A stretch of DNA of 42,170 nt from NCBI GenBank assembly GCA_002423705.1, contig DINW01000094.1, positions 4,362 through 46,531 of the forward strand, given 5' to 3'. Position numbers and translations under genes: made by a program. Origin of the DNA: Clostridium sp. UBA5530. Its GTDB lineage: Bacteria > Bacillota > Clostridia > Clostridiales > Clostridiaceae. Shown here piece by piece: positions 15,810 through 23,996 of this stretch. The stretch's first letter is position 1. Each line of letters opens with the position of its first letter. Below the pieces are notes generated by a model that was not told the origin of the DNA, made no database searches, and worked only from the letters and a program-made list of their open reading frames with translations.

Positions 15810-16802
15810 ATGGCAATTAATTTAAAAGGAAGAAGTTTTCTAACATTAAAGGACTTTACACCAGCAGAGATAAGATATTTATTAGATTTATCTCATGATT
15901 TAAAAGCTAAAAAAAGAGCTGGAATAATAGGCAAATCAATGGAAGGCAAAAACGTAGTACTACTATTTGAAAAAACATCAACTAGAACTCGTTGTGCTTT
16001 TGAAGTGGCTGCCCTTGATGAGGGAGCTCATGTAACATTTTTAACTAATTCTCAGATGGGTAAAAAGGAATCTATTGAAGATACCGCAAAGGTACTAGGC
16101 AGATTTTATGATGGAATAGAATTCAGAGGATTTAGTCAAGAAACAGTTGAAGATTTAGCTAAATATTCTGGAGTACCAGTATGGAATGGATTAACAGATG
16201 TTGACCATCCAACTCAAGTATTAGCAGATTTATTAACAATAGAAGAGCATGTTAAGAAGCCACTAAGAGAAATCAAATTTGTATTCGTAGGAGATGCAAG
16301 GAATAATATGAGCTATGCATTGATGTATGGTGCAGCTAAAATGGGAATGCACTTTGTAGCTCTTGGACCAAAATCATTGCAACCAGATGAAGCTATAGTA
16401 AATGAAATGAGAGAATATGCAAAACAAACAGGAGCTATTATTGAAGTTACTGATAACATAGAAGAAGGAGTTAAAGATGCAGATGCAATATATACTGATA
16501 TCTGGGCTTCTATGGGAGAAGAGGATATGCTTGCAGAAAGAGTTAAATTGCTTTCTCCATATAAAGTAACTGTAGATATGATGAATAAGACAGGAAATCC
16601 AAATACTTTATTCATGCACTGTCTACCATCTTTCCATGACATGGAAACAAAGACAGCTGTTGAAGCTAAAGAAAAATTAAATCTAGATATAAGAGAAGCA
16701 GAGGATGAAGTGTTTAGAAGTAGAAATTCAGTAGTTTTTGATGAAGCAGAAAATAGAATGCACACTATAAAAGCTGTAATGGTTGCAACTATAGGAAGAT
16801 AA
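15810..16802 (+). CDS. argF: ornithine carbamoyltransferase (catabolic)
   Basis: Phosphorolyses citrulline to ornithine and carbamoyl phosphate in this catabolic setting. It has the carbamoyl-phosphate loop STRTRCAFEVAA, HPTQVLADLLTI, the ornithine-side DIWASMGEE, and FMHCLPSFHD with its conserved Cys. It is 330 aa. It lies 27 bp after arcA. Context makes it the arcB-type catabolic enzyme; sequence alone does not separate catabolic from anabolic forms. Confidence 0.96.
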   Translation: MAINLKGRSFLTLKDFTPAEIRYLLDLSHDLKAKKRAGIIGKSMEGKNVVLLFEKTSTRTRCAFEVAALDEGAHVTFLTNSQMGKKESIEDTAKVLGRFYDGIEFRGFSQETVEDLAKYSGVPVWNGLTDVDHPTQVLADLLTIEEHVKKPLREIKFVFVGDARNNMSYALMYGAAKMGMHFVALGPKSLQPDEAIVNEMREYAKQTGAIIEVTDNIEEGVKDADAIYTDIWASMGEEDMLAERVKLLSPYKVTVDMMNKTGNPNTLFMHCLPSFHDMETKTAVEAKEKLNLDIREAEDEVFRSRNSVVFDEAENRMHTIKAVMVATIGR

Positions 16803-16828
16803 TTTAAGACTAATTTAGAGAACAATGT

Positions 16829-16869
16829 CACTATTAACTGTCATCTAACAAGGGTGACAGTTAATAGTG
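16829..16869. repeat. 15-bp perfect stem-loop between argF and arcC
   Basis: CACTATTAACTGTCA (16829-16843) is the reverse complement of TGACAGTTAATAGTG (16855-16869), with an 11-nt loop. No T run follows, so it is not a classic terminator. It may be an mRNA-processing or stabilising hairpin that sets the ratio of arcC to arcA-argF. Confidence 0.8.
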
Positions 16870-16932
16870 ATTATACCTTAAGGAAAGATAATGGTATAAA
16901 GGTATTACCGAATTTTAGGGAGGATTTTAATC

Positions 16933-17877
16933 ATGAGAATAGTACTAGCATTGGGAGGTAATGCCCTGCAGTCAGATACTAAAGACAAGAGTGCAGAATC
17001 CCAATTAAAAACATGTAAAGCAACTGCGAAATCTATAGTAGATTTAATAGAAGCCGGTCATGAAGTAGCCATAGTTCACGGCAACGGACCTCAAGTAGGC
17101 CAAATAGTTGCATCTATAGAAACTGCTCATAAAAGTAGTCCAGAAAATGTGCTTTTCCCTTTTGATGTATGTGGAGCTTTTTCTCAGGGATATATAGGCT
17201 ATCACTTACAAAATGCTATAAAGGAAGAGCTAAATAAAAGAGATATTGAAAAAGCTGTTGACACTGTTATAACTCAAGTATTAGTTGACAAAGATGATGC
17301 AGGATTCCAAAATCCAACTAAGCCTATAGGCTCTTTTTATTCTAAAGAAGAAGCTGAAAAGCTTCAAAGGGAGAAGGGCTATATGATGAAGGAAGATGCA
17401 GGAAGAGGATATAGGAGGGTTGTAGCATCTCCCAAGCCAATAGATGTTATAGAAAAAGATGTTATTAAAAAGATGGTAGAAGACGACTTTGTAGTCATTG
17501 CCTGTGGTGGCGGTGGAATTCCAGTAATTAAAGAAGAAAAAGAGATTAAGGGAGTTTCAGCAGTTATAGACAAGGACTTTGCTGCAGAAAAGTTAGCAGA
17601 AATATTAGATGCAGATACACTCCTTATACTTACAGCTGTAGATAGGGTTTGCATAAACTTTAATAAACCTGAAGAGAAAAAGCTTGTCACTATGAATCTA
17701 GAAGAGGTAAATAGATATATAGATGAAAAGCAATTCGCACCAGGAAGCATGCTTCCTAAAGTTGAGGCTTGTAAAAAGTTTGTTGAATTTAACAAGGAAA
17801 AGATAGCCATAATAGCATCCTTGGAGAAAGCAACAGAAGCCTTAAGAGGAGAATCAGGAACTAAAATTGTTAGATAA
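16933..17877 (+). CDS. arcC: carbamate kinase
   Basis: Transfers phosphate from carbamoyl phosphate to ADP, giving ATP, ammonia and CO2; the energy-yielding step of the arginine deiminase pathway. Amino-acid-kinase-fold motifs are VLALGGNALQ, VHGNGPQVGQI, RRVVASPKPIDVIE, VIACGGGGIPVI, GVSAVIDKDFAAEKLA and APGSMLPKVEAC. It is 314 aa, the usual length. The start ATG 16933 follows TTAGGGAGG. It is 130 bp downstream of argF, with the stem-loop at 16829 between them. Confidence 0.97.
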   Translation: MRIVLALGGNALQSDTKDKSAESQLKTCKATAKSIVDLIEAGHEVAIVHGNGPQVGQIVASIETAHKSSPENVLFPFDVCGAFSQGYIGYHLQNAIKEELNKRDIEKAVDTVITQVLVDKDDAGFQNPTKPIGSFYSKEEAEKLQREKGYMMKEDAGRGYRRVVASPKPIDVIEKDVIKKMVEDDFVVIACGGGGIPVIKEEKEIKGVSAVIDKDFAAEKLAEILDADTLLILTAVDRVCINFNKPEEKKLVTMNLEEVNRYIDEKQFAPGSMLPKVEACKKFVEFNKEKIAIIASLEKATEALRGESGTKIVR

Positions 17878-17912
17878 TATGCTTAACTTTATCATGAAGG
17901 GAGTTAATTGCT

Positions 17913-18365
17913 ATGAGTAACGATAAAAAGGTTAATAGAAGACAAGCTATATTGCATATATTAGGTAGGAATAATATAGAAAAGCAAGATGAGCTTTTGG
18001 TAGAGCTAAAGCAAATAGGTATTAAGACAACTCAATCTACCCTATCTAGAGACTTACAAGAGATGCACATAGTAAGGGTACCTTTGGAGGATAAAAGTTA
18101 TAAGTATGTATTTAAAGATGAAGACAAGGTGTCTACTAGATTGCTTAGTATTTTTAAAGAGGCTGTCACTGACATAGGTATACAAGAATATTTTGTATAT
18201 ATAAAAACTTTAGATGGAATGGCATCTAGTGTAGGGGAAATGATAGATACCTTAGACAATATCAAGATTGCTGGCACCATAGCAGGTAATAATAACATTT
18301 TCGTTTTATGCAAAGGCATTGAGGTAGCTAAAGAGGTGTATGAAGAGCTTAATGCTCTTAGATAA
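17913..18365 (+). CDS. argR: arginine repressor/regulator ArgR
   Basis: Arginine-sensing hexameric regulator of arginine metabolism. The N-terminal winged HTH (RRQAILHILGRNNIEKQDEL, TTQSTLSRDLQEMHIVRV) matches the ArgR DNA-binding signature. The C-terminal oligomerisation/arginine domain includes GMASSVGEMIDTL, IAGTIAGNNNIFVLCKG. It is 150 aa, the standard length. As the last gene of the arc operon it probably responds to arginine and may activate the operon, as AhrC/ArgR does for catabolic genes in Bacilli. A strong terminator follows at once. Confidence 0.96.
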   Translation: MSNDKKVNRRQAILHILGRNNIEKQDELLVELKQIGIKTTQSTLSRDLQEMHIVRVPLEDKSYKYVFKDEDKVSTRLLSIFKEAVTDIGIQEYFVYIKTLDGMASSVGEMIDTLDNIKIAGTIAGNNNIFVLCKGIEVAKEVYEELNALR

Positions 18366-18370
18366 TATTA

Positions 18371-18411
18371 TTGCTATATATTAGTTTTAGGCCAATATAT
18401 AGCAATTTTTT
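18371..18411 (+). terminator. intrinsic terminator of the arc operon
   Basis: TTGCTATATATT (18371-18382) pairs perfectly with AATATATAGCAA (18394-18405), followed by six T. Confidence 0.92.
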
Positions 18412-18417
18412 AGTTGA

Positions 18418-18487
18418 TATATACCAACTGTAAGACTCCACCCTTTTTAGGCTGTAGTCTTACAGCAGTTATGACTAGATAAATTCA
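18418..18487 (-). repeat. dispersed palindromic intergenic repeat, copy 3
   Basis: Read on the minus strand: TTGAATTTATCTAG, then CTGCTGTAAGACT, centre CCTAAAAAGGGTGG, then AGTCTTACAGTTGGTA. CTGTAAGACT and AGTCTTACAG pair perfectly. The order of blocks matches the other copies. Confidence 0.7.
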
Positions 18488-18507
18488 ATAATTCTAGAAA
18501 GTTTATG

Positions 18508-20652
18508 TTAGTTTTTCTTAACTTCTTTATATGTATTAGAAGAATTAATGTAGTGTAGGAATTCATTAAAAGGTAATGGGGGACTATATAAATATCCTTG
18601 ATAAAGGTTACAACCTACTTCATGAAGTTTATTTCTTTGATTTTCAGTTTCCACATACTCAGCTAATACGGTAAATCCAAGGGAAGAGGAGAGTTCTACA
18701 ATAGAGGATATTATATCCACACATCTTTCATTTAAGAGAATATCTTTTACTAAAGATCCATCTAGTTTTACTATATCAAAGTTACTGTTTTTTAAGTACA
18801 TCATAGAACTATGGCCCATACCGAAGTCATCCATAAGGAGCTTTATTCCTAAGTCTCTAATCTCCCTAAGTCTTTGATTTATAACTGGACTACTGCTTAG
18901 AGAAATTTGTTCAGTAAGTTCTATACCTAAGTTGCTGGGGGTAATTTTATATGTAGATAAAAGCTCTTCAATGGCATCATTAAAATTGGGATTATTCAGT
19001 TGGTCTGCAGAAATATTAACAGATATTTTCATAGGTGAATGAAAAAGATTTTCTAATTGTTCTAAGCTAATACAAGCCTTTTTTATTATGAGTATCCCAA
19101 GGTCATCTAATACCAAACCTTCTTTAGCCAAAGCTATTACTAATGGTGGATATAGATAGCCACCTATATTGTGTTTCCATCTAAGAAGAGCTTCTGCTCC
19201 TATTATTGATCCATGGAAATTTACTTGAGGCTGATAAAAAAGCTCTATATCATTGTGTTTTATAGCATAATCTAGATCTGTTACCAAAGTTTTTGCTATT
19301 GATCCTATATTGTCAGATCTATTTATAAGCACTGGTTCAACACCAAGAGATTCACTTTCCTTTACTATATCTATCATTTTATTTATACCTTTTTTGAAAT
19401 TCACCATTTGATGCTTTTCCGATATTCTAATAAAAGGTATATATATTAATGTACCTATACAAAGGTTTATTAATTGCAATATACTACCTCTTATGGAACC
19501 AGTTGCCACATATCCACTAAGAAAAACAGGAGTAGTCCACTGAACTGTTGACGTGGTGTAGGGGACCAGTCCCATATATAAGGCACCGTAGGATATAAGA
19601 GTTAGAACAACAGGAGTAAATATAAATGGGATTAGCAGAGTTGGATTGAAAACAACAGGAAGTCCGAAGATAACCAGTTCATTAATATTGAATAAAACTG
19701 GACCAATGGACATCTTTGCAAATTCTTTGAGGTTGCTTTTCTTACTGTTTACAAATATAGCTATAAGCAAACAAAGGATAGTTCCACAGCCCCCCATAAG
19801 TACAAAGACATCAAAGAAAGTTTTAGTAAAAATCTCCGATGGAGCTGATCCCATAGAAACTAAATTTATATTTATATCTAATGCAGAAGCAAATAGCTGT
19901 TGAGCTACAGAATCTAAAACATTGCTACCATGAATGCCTAAAAACCACATTAGTTGCATGGAAAATATAAACATAATAGCACTTTTTAAATTTCTACCCA
20001 TACCAGAGAATAGAGAGAGTATAAAGTTAGAAAACAGATCTTGAAAACTAGATACGCCGAATAAATGGACTATGAGTATACTAGCCACTGAAAAGATCAA
20101 TAAGACTATGGCAGAAGGAACTATAGCGGAAACAGCTGAATTAAAATATGAATCTGATCCATATATGTGAGAAAATGAATTAAAAGTTTTCATTGAGCTG
20201 AACTTTACAAACAGCATAGAAGACAATATAGATACAAAGATTCCTGTAAATAGGCAGGGAGCTTGAAAAATATATAACCCGGTGTTATTAAATGCAGAAC
20301 CTGAGAATATTATAAAGGAACAAGTAGACACTACTACCATAATTATTCTTTTAAGCAGATCCATATTGGAGGATTCGCCGTAGCTATAGCTGATAGTTAT
20401 AACCATAATAAGGGCTATAAAGGAAAAAGTACATTCTTTTATAGCTGCTATTATGTCATTTATAGAGCCACTAAGAAGGTTTTCTATAAAATTCATATAT
20501 GGTTCTATAGGAAGAGATAACAATATTAATGCTATAGAACCTATCATTAAAAATGGAATGGCTAAAACTAAACCATGTTTTATAGCTTGCATTATCTTAT
20601 TATCATCTAAATAATCAAAGATTTTAAACAAAGTTTTCAACAAATTATCCAC
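18508..20652 (-). CDS. PTS EIIC-like membrane domain fused to an EAL c-di-GMP phosphodiesterase
   Basis: 714 aa. Residues 1-410 are a PTS EIIC permease-like domain of the lactose/cellobiose type: about ten hydrophobic segments, WFLGIHGSN (236-243, His241) and NINELVIFGLP. Residues 455-705 form an EAL domain with the expected catalytic residues visible: GAEALLRW (Glu487), NISADQL, ELTEQ, DDFGMGHSS, VKLDGS, AEYVET and YQGYLYSPP. There is no EIIA, EIIB or GGDEF part. The simplest reading is a membrane sensor whose sugar-binding EIIC domain adjusts c-di-GMP breakdown; it could also transport. GTG 20652 is the start, with GGTGGT about 9 nt before it. It stands alone, with no PTS genes near. Confidence 0.9.
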   Translation of the reverse strand: MDNLLKTLFKIFDYLDDNKIMQAIKHGLVLAIPFLMIGSIALILLSLPIEPYMNFIENLLSGSINDIIAAIKECTFSFIALIMVITISYSYGESSNMDLLKRIIMVVVSTCSFIIFSGSAFNNTGLYIFQAPCLFTGIFVSILSSMLFVKFSSMKTFNSFSHIYGSDSYFNSAVSAIVPSAIVLLIFSVASILIVHLFGVSSFQDLFSNFILSLFSGMGRNLKSAIMFIFSMQLMWFLGIHGSNVLDSVAQQLFASALDININLVSMGSAPSEIFTKTFFDVFVLMGGCGTILCLLIAIFVNSKKSNLKEFAKMSIGPVLFNINELVIFGLPVVFNPTLLIPFIFTPVVLTLISYGALYMGLVPYTTSTVQWTTPVFLSGYVATGSIRGSILQLINLCIGTLIYIPFIRISEKHQMVNFKKGINKMIDIVKESESLGVEPVLINRSDNIGSIAKTLVTDLDYAIKHNDIELFYQPQVNFHGSIIGAEALLRWKHNIGGYLYPPLVIALAKEGLVLDDLGILIIKKACISLEQLENLFHSPMKISVNISADQLNNPNFNDAIEELLSTYKITPSNLGIELTEQISLSSSPVINQRLREIRDLGIKLLMDDFGMGHSSMMYLKNSNFDIVKLDGSLVKDILLNERCVDIISSIVELSSSLGFTVLAEYVETENQRNKLHEVGCNLYQGYLYSPPLPFNEFLHYINSSNTYKEVKKN

Positions 20653-20775
20653 TCTTTATACCACCATCACCAAAATTTTTATATTTATTAATAAGTGTAT
20701 CATAGGAAAGAATAAATTAAAAACATAAAAATGGATAAGATTCACTAATAGATAATTTAACATATTTTGTGCCTT

Positions 20776-20867
20776 CTTACTCTTTTCTAAGAAACTGTTG
20801 ATAATTATTAAGATAGCTTGTCCTTAACGGCTATATATGTATCAACACTTCTTTAAAAAAGAGTAAG
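20776..20867 (+). mobile_element. 92-bp MITE related to the IS at 35592-36718
   Basis: It begins CTTACTCTTTTCTAAGAAAC and ends TTCTTTAAAAAAGAGTAAG. The left 48 bp match the left 48 bp of the IS up to TTGTCC (20818-20823; 35634-35639). The right 44 bp match the IS right end after its TTGTCC copy (36670-36675). It has no coding capacity, so movement would need a transposase acting in trans. No clear target-site duplication was found. Confidence 0.88.
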
Positions 20868-20907
20868 ATATTTAATTTAATATACTTTAAAACCTATCAA
20901 GTGAAAC

Positions 20908-20994
20908 TAAATTGAACTTATCTAGGGTGGTAGTTGCTGTTATCTCAAGCCTAAAGAGGGTAGGGTGTTACAGCAGGTAGACAGCAGATAAATA
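20908..20994 (+). repeat. dispersed palindromic intergenic repeat, copy 4
   Basis: Reference-like copy: AATTGAACTTATCTAGGG, GTAGTTGCTGTTATCTC, CCTAAAGAGGGTAGGG, TGTTACAGCAGGTAGAC, AGCAGATAAA. GCTGTTA and TGTTACAGC lie in opposing arms, so the whole can fold into one imperfect hairpin. Confidence 0.8.
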
Positions 20995-21054
20995 TAAAAA
21001 TAGAGATATGGCATTAGAAAAAATAAATTGGTTAATATTATTGAATATAGTATT

Positions 21055-21079
21055 ATATTGAAATAGATTTCAATATAAT
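21055..21079 (+). promoter_or_regulatory. perfect 10-2-10 palindrome overlapping the -10 of the hyd promoter
   Basis: ATATTGAAAT (21055-21064), AG, ATTTCAATAT (21067-21076) is a perfect palindrome. It overlaps TATAAT at 21074-21079, a likely -10 for the downstream TM1266/hydEGF operon. The site would suit a dimeric repressor. TTGAAA-N4-TTTCAA is loosely like clostridial Fur-type operators but does not match a consensus I can name with confidence. Confidence 0.6.
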
Positions 21080-21093
21080 GTATACTAAAGATA

Positions 21094-21134
21094 GCCTGAT
21101 ATTTAGGTATATCCTCAATATTAGCCTATGTTTT
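21094..21134 (+). promoter_or_regulatory. terminator-like hairpin in the hyd leader
   Basis: GCCTGATATT (21094-21103) can pair at nine of ten positions, counting one G-T pair, with AATATTAGCC (21117-21126), and TTTTT follows at 21130-21134. It lies near the start of a leader of about 200 nt, so early termination is possible. No known riboswitch class was recognised. Confidence 0.35.
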
Positions 21135-21289
21135 TAAAACTGAATAAACCGAACTACTCTGATGCGAAGGATTTTACTGGGATAAAGAAGTGGATAAAAA
21201 ATAGAATTTTTATGCTCTTTTCTAGTTGCTAGGAAGGAGTTTTTGTTTTTCTAAAAGCGCAAAGATTTTAGGAAAGGAGTGAAAGCCAT

Positions 21290-21559
21290 ATGGATAAAAG
21301 AATTGCCCTAATCGGCATAATAGTAGAGGAGATAGGGGCTGCTGAAAAAGTTAATGAACTTCTTCATGAATATGGAAGTAAAATAGTTGGGAGAATGGGA
21401 ATACCTTATGAAACCAGAGGAGTAAGCATAATTTCTGTAGTGCTAGATGCTACTCCAAACGAAATCAGCACTTTAGCTGGAAAGCTGGGAAGGATACAAG
21501 GTATCAAAGTTAAATCCATGCAAGCAAAAGTAGGAGAAGACAATGTTGAAGAAAATTAG
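21290..21559 (+). CDS. TM1266-family iron-only hydrogenase system regulator
   Basis: 89-aa ferredoxin-fold (ACT/NikR C-terminal-like) protein of the TM1266 family, commonly found with [FeFe]-hydrogenase maturation genes and annotated as a putative regulator. The sequence RIALIGIIVEEIGAAEKVNE, IVGRMGIPYETRGVSIISVV, ISTLAGKLGRIQGIKVKSMQ covers the whole domain. No DNA-binding domain is present, so the regulatory role is family lore rather than visible. It overlaps hydE by 17 bp. The start ATG 21290 follows GGAAAGGAGTGAAAG. Confidence 0.9.
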   Translation: MDKRIALIGIIVEEIGAAEKVNELLHEYGSKIVGRMGIPYETRGVSIISVVLDATPNEISTLAGKLGRIQGIKVKSMQAKVGEDNVEEN

Positions 21560-22538
21560 TGCAGGATATGTGCCAACAAAGGTAGAGCTTGCAGAAATCT
21601 TAGGCTCTCCTGAAGAAAAATTCACAGAATTTTATGAATTGGCTCAAGATATATGCTATAAAACTAAGGGTAAAAAGGTAAAAATCCGAGGGATTATAGA
21701 ATTCTCTAATTATTGTAAGAGGCATTGTGCTTACTGTGGACTTAATGCTGACCATAGATCTTTAGAAAGATATAGGATGGAGCCAAAGGACATTGTGGAT
21801 ACAGCTATAGAAGCATATGAGGCGGGATACAAGACCATAGTGCTTCAGTCAGGAGAAGATCCTTACTATACATGGGATTTAATTTGCCAAATAGTGAAAG
21901 ACATAAAGGCAAATACTGATGTTGCAATAACTCTTAGTGTGGGGGAAAGGCAACTATGGGAGTATGAGCTATTCAAAAACTGTGGAGCAGACAGATATCT
22001 TCTAAAGCATGAAACCTCAGATCCAGAACTTTATTCATCTCTTCATCCCTGTGGAACATTAGAAAATCGAATTGCATGTCTAAAAGAAATAAAGAGACTA
22101 GGCTATGAAACTGGTAGTGGATTTATGATAGGGTTACCTAATCAAACTAAAGAAATCATAGCCTCGGATATACTTCTACTAAAGGAAATAGGGTGTGATA
22201 TGGCAGGAATAGGGCCCTTTGTACCTAATCCGGCTACATCCTTAGGAAAGTTTCCAGCAGGATCTCCAGGGTTAGTTAAAAGAGCCGTGGCTTTAACAAG
22301 AATAATAATGCCAGACATAATGCTGCCTGCAACCACCTCCTTAGAGGTAACAGATAGCAAAGCAAAAAAACAGGTATTCTCTTGTGGGGCTGATGTGATA
22401 ATGAAAAAGGTAACTCCTTTAAAATATAGATCTTTATATGAGATTTATCCATCTAAGGGCTTTGGTCAAAATGATATAAAAACAGATAGGCAAATCCTTG
22501 AGGAATATATTAGAAAGCTAGATAGAATACCTATTTAG
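21543..22538 (+). CDS. hydE: [FeFe]-hydrogenase maturation radical SAM protein HydE
   Basis: Radical SAM enzyme that helps build the dithiomethylamine-bridged two-iron subcluster of the H-cluster. The SAM [4Fe-4S] motif is C58-x3-C62-x2-C65 (NYCKRHCAYCGLN). IVLQSGEDPYY and ETSDPELYSSLHP are the expected downstream barrel motifs. It is 331 aa. Only one cysteine is seen near the C-terminus, so the accessory cluster found in some HydE proteins is absent. It starts inside the TM1266 gene. Its partners hydG and hydF follow. Confidence 0.95.
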   Translation: MLKKISAGYVPTKVELAEILGSPEEKFTEFYELAQDICYKTKGKKVKIRGIIEFSNYCKRHCAYCGLNADHRSLERYRMEPKDIVDTAIEAYEAGYKTIVLQSGEDPYYTWDLICQIVKDIKANTDVAITLSVGERQLWEYELFKNCGADRYLLKHETSDPELYSSLHPCGTLENRIACLKEIKRLGYETGSGFMIGLPNQTKEIIASDILLLKEIGCDMAGIGPFVPNPATSLGKFPAGSPGLVKRAVALTRIIMPDIMLPATTSLEVTDSKAKKQVFSCGADVIMKKVTPLKYRSLYEIYPSKGFGQNDIKTDRQILEEYIRKLDRIPI

Positions 22539-22572
22539 TAGGTGCAAATATGATTTAGTGGAGGATTTTATT

Positions 22573-23985
22573 ATGTATAAGGTTAATTCAAAGATTCCAG
22601 ATGAATTTATATGTCATGAGGAAATAGAAAGTACCAAGGGGGAAGCTTTAGAAAAAAGTAAAGATAGAGAATATATGCTATCCCTTATAGAAAAGGCTTC
22701 TAAACTTAAAGGTCTTACTCATAGGGAAGCAGCAACTTTGCTTATGTGTGAAGACAAAGATATAGAGGAAAAGCTTTTTGCTACAGCTATGGATATAAAA
22801 ACCAAAGTTTATGGAAATAGAATAGTGATGTTTGCGCCTTTATATTTATCTAATTACTGTACAAACAGCTGTAGATATTGTGGGTACAATTGTAAGAATA
22901 AACAAATGGGAAGAAAGCAGCTTACACAAGAGGAAATAATAAAGGAAGTAACAGCTCTTCAAGACTTAGGACATAAAAGATTAGCTTTAGAAACAGGAGA
23001 AGATCCTAAAAACTGTTCAATAGATTATGTATTAGAAAGCATAAAAACCATTTATTCCATAAAGCATAAAAATGGGGCTATAAGACGAGTGAATGTAAAT
23101 ATAGCATCCACCACTGTGGAGAATTATAGAAAGCTGAAAGAGGCTGGTATAGGAACTTATATATTATTTCAGGAAACTTACCATAGACCAACCTATGAGT
23201 ATATGCATCCAGCTGGGCCTAAAAGCAGTTATGATCGTCAGACAACAGCCATGGATAAGGCTATGGAAGGTGGAATAGATGATGTGGGAATAGGAGTACT
23301 TTTTGGACTTTATAACGACCCTATATTCGAGACCATAGCCCTTATAATGCATGCAGAACATTTAGAAGCTACTTACGGGGTGGGTCCACATACTATAAGT
23401 GTTCCAAGGATAAGAAAAGCTCAGGGCATGGAGCTATCAGAATATAGAGGAGTAGATGATGAAGAATTTAAAAAGATTGTGGCAATAATACGTGTAGCAG
23501 TGCCTTATACAGGAATGATAGTATCCACAAGAGAAACCAAAGAGATTCGATCAGAACTTTTAAGACTAGGAATATCTCAAATAAGTGGAGGGTCGAATAC
23601 TGCAGTAGGAGGATATGCAGAAAAACAAGAAGAAGACACCCATCAGTTTACAGTAAATGATGAGAGAAGCCTTGATGAGATTGTGGGATGGTTGTGTGAA
23701 AAAGGGTATATACCAAGCTTTTGCACTGCATGCTATAGAGAAGGTCGTACAGGAGAAAGATTTATGAGCCATGCTAAAACAGCACAAATAGGTAATATAT
23801 GCCAAGCTAATGCTATAATGACCTTGAAGGAATATATTGAAGATTATGCAGGAGAGGCTACTAAAGCTAAAGCTCTTAAGATAATAGAAAGAGAATTATT
23901 AAATATACCTAATGAAAGGGTAAGGCAAAAGACAAAATCCTATGTAAAAGAGATAGAATTAGGAAGCAGAGATTTTAGATTTTAG
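22573..23985 (+). CDS. hydG: [FeFe]-hydrogenase maturation radical SAM tyrosine lyase HydG
   Basis: Cleaves tyrosine to supply CO and cyanide for the two-iron subcluster. The SAM cluster motif is C96-x3-C100-x2-C103 (NYCTNSCRYCGYNC). The C-terminal auxiliary-cluster motif CTACYREGRTGERFM is intact. ThiH-like barrel segments ALETGEDP and FQETYHRPTYEYMHP are present. The frame opens at GTG 22558, but that GTG lies in the ribosome-binding site GTGGAGG, so ATG 22573 is the better start (470 aa). It lies between hydE and hydF. Confidence 0.96.
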   Translation: MYKVNSKIPDEFICHEEIESTKGEALEKSKDREYMLSLIEKASKLKGLTHREAATLLMCEDKDIEEKLFATAMDIKTKVYGNRIVMFAPLYLSNYCTNSCRYCGYNCKNKQMGRKQLTQEEIIKEVTALQDLGHKRLALETGEDPKNCSIDYVLESIKTIYSIKHKNGAIRRVNVNIASTTVENYRKLKEAGIGTYILFQETYHRPTYEYMHPAGPKSSYDRQTTAMDKAMEGGIDDVGIGVLFGLYNDPIFETIALIMHAEHLEATYGVGPHTISVPRIRKAQGMELSEYRGVDDEEFKKIVAIIRVAVPYTGMIVSTRETKEIRSELLRLGISQISGGSNTAVGGYAEKQEEDTHQFTVNDERSLDEIVGWLCEKGYIPSFCTACYREGRTGERFMSHAKTAQIGNICQANAIMTLKEYIEDYAGEATKAKALKIIERELLNIPNERVRQKTKSYVKEIELGSRDFRF

Positions 23986-23996
23986 GAGGGAAGGTC

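Larger units (their letters stand above)
20653..21289. other. 637-bp intergenic region with two mobile repeats and the hyd promoter
   Basis: It contains, in order, upstream sequence of the EIIC-EAL gene, a 92-bp MITE (20776-20867), a dispersed palindromic repeat (20908-20994), the hyd promoter/operator palindrome (21055-21079) and a leader of about 200 nt with a terminator-like hairpin. No ORF with coding character was seen. Confidence 0.8.

Noticed and set aside
21055..21076. Rex or PerR operator at the hyd promoter
   Set aside because: TTGTTAA-N4-TTAACAA (Rex) and TTATAATNATTATAA (PerR) do not match the palindrome.
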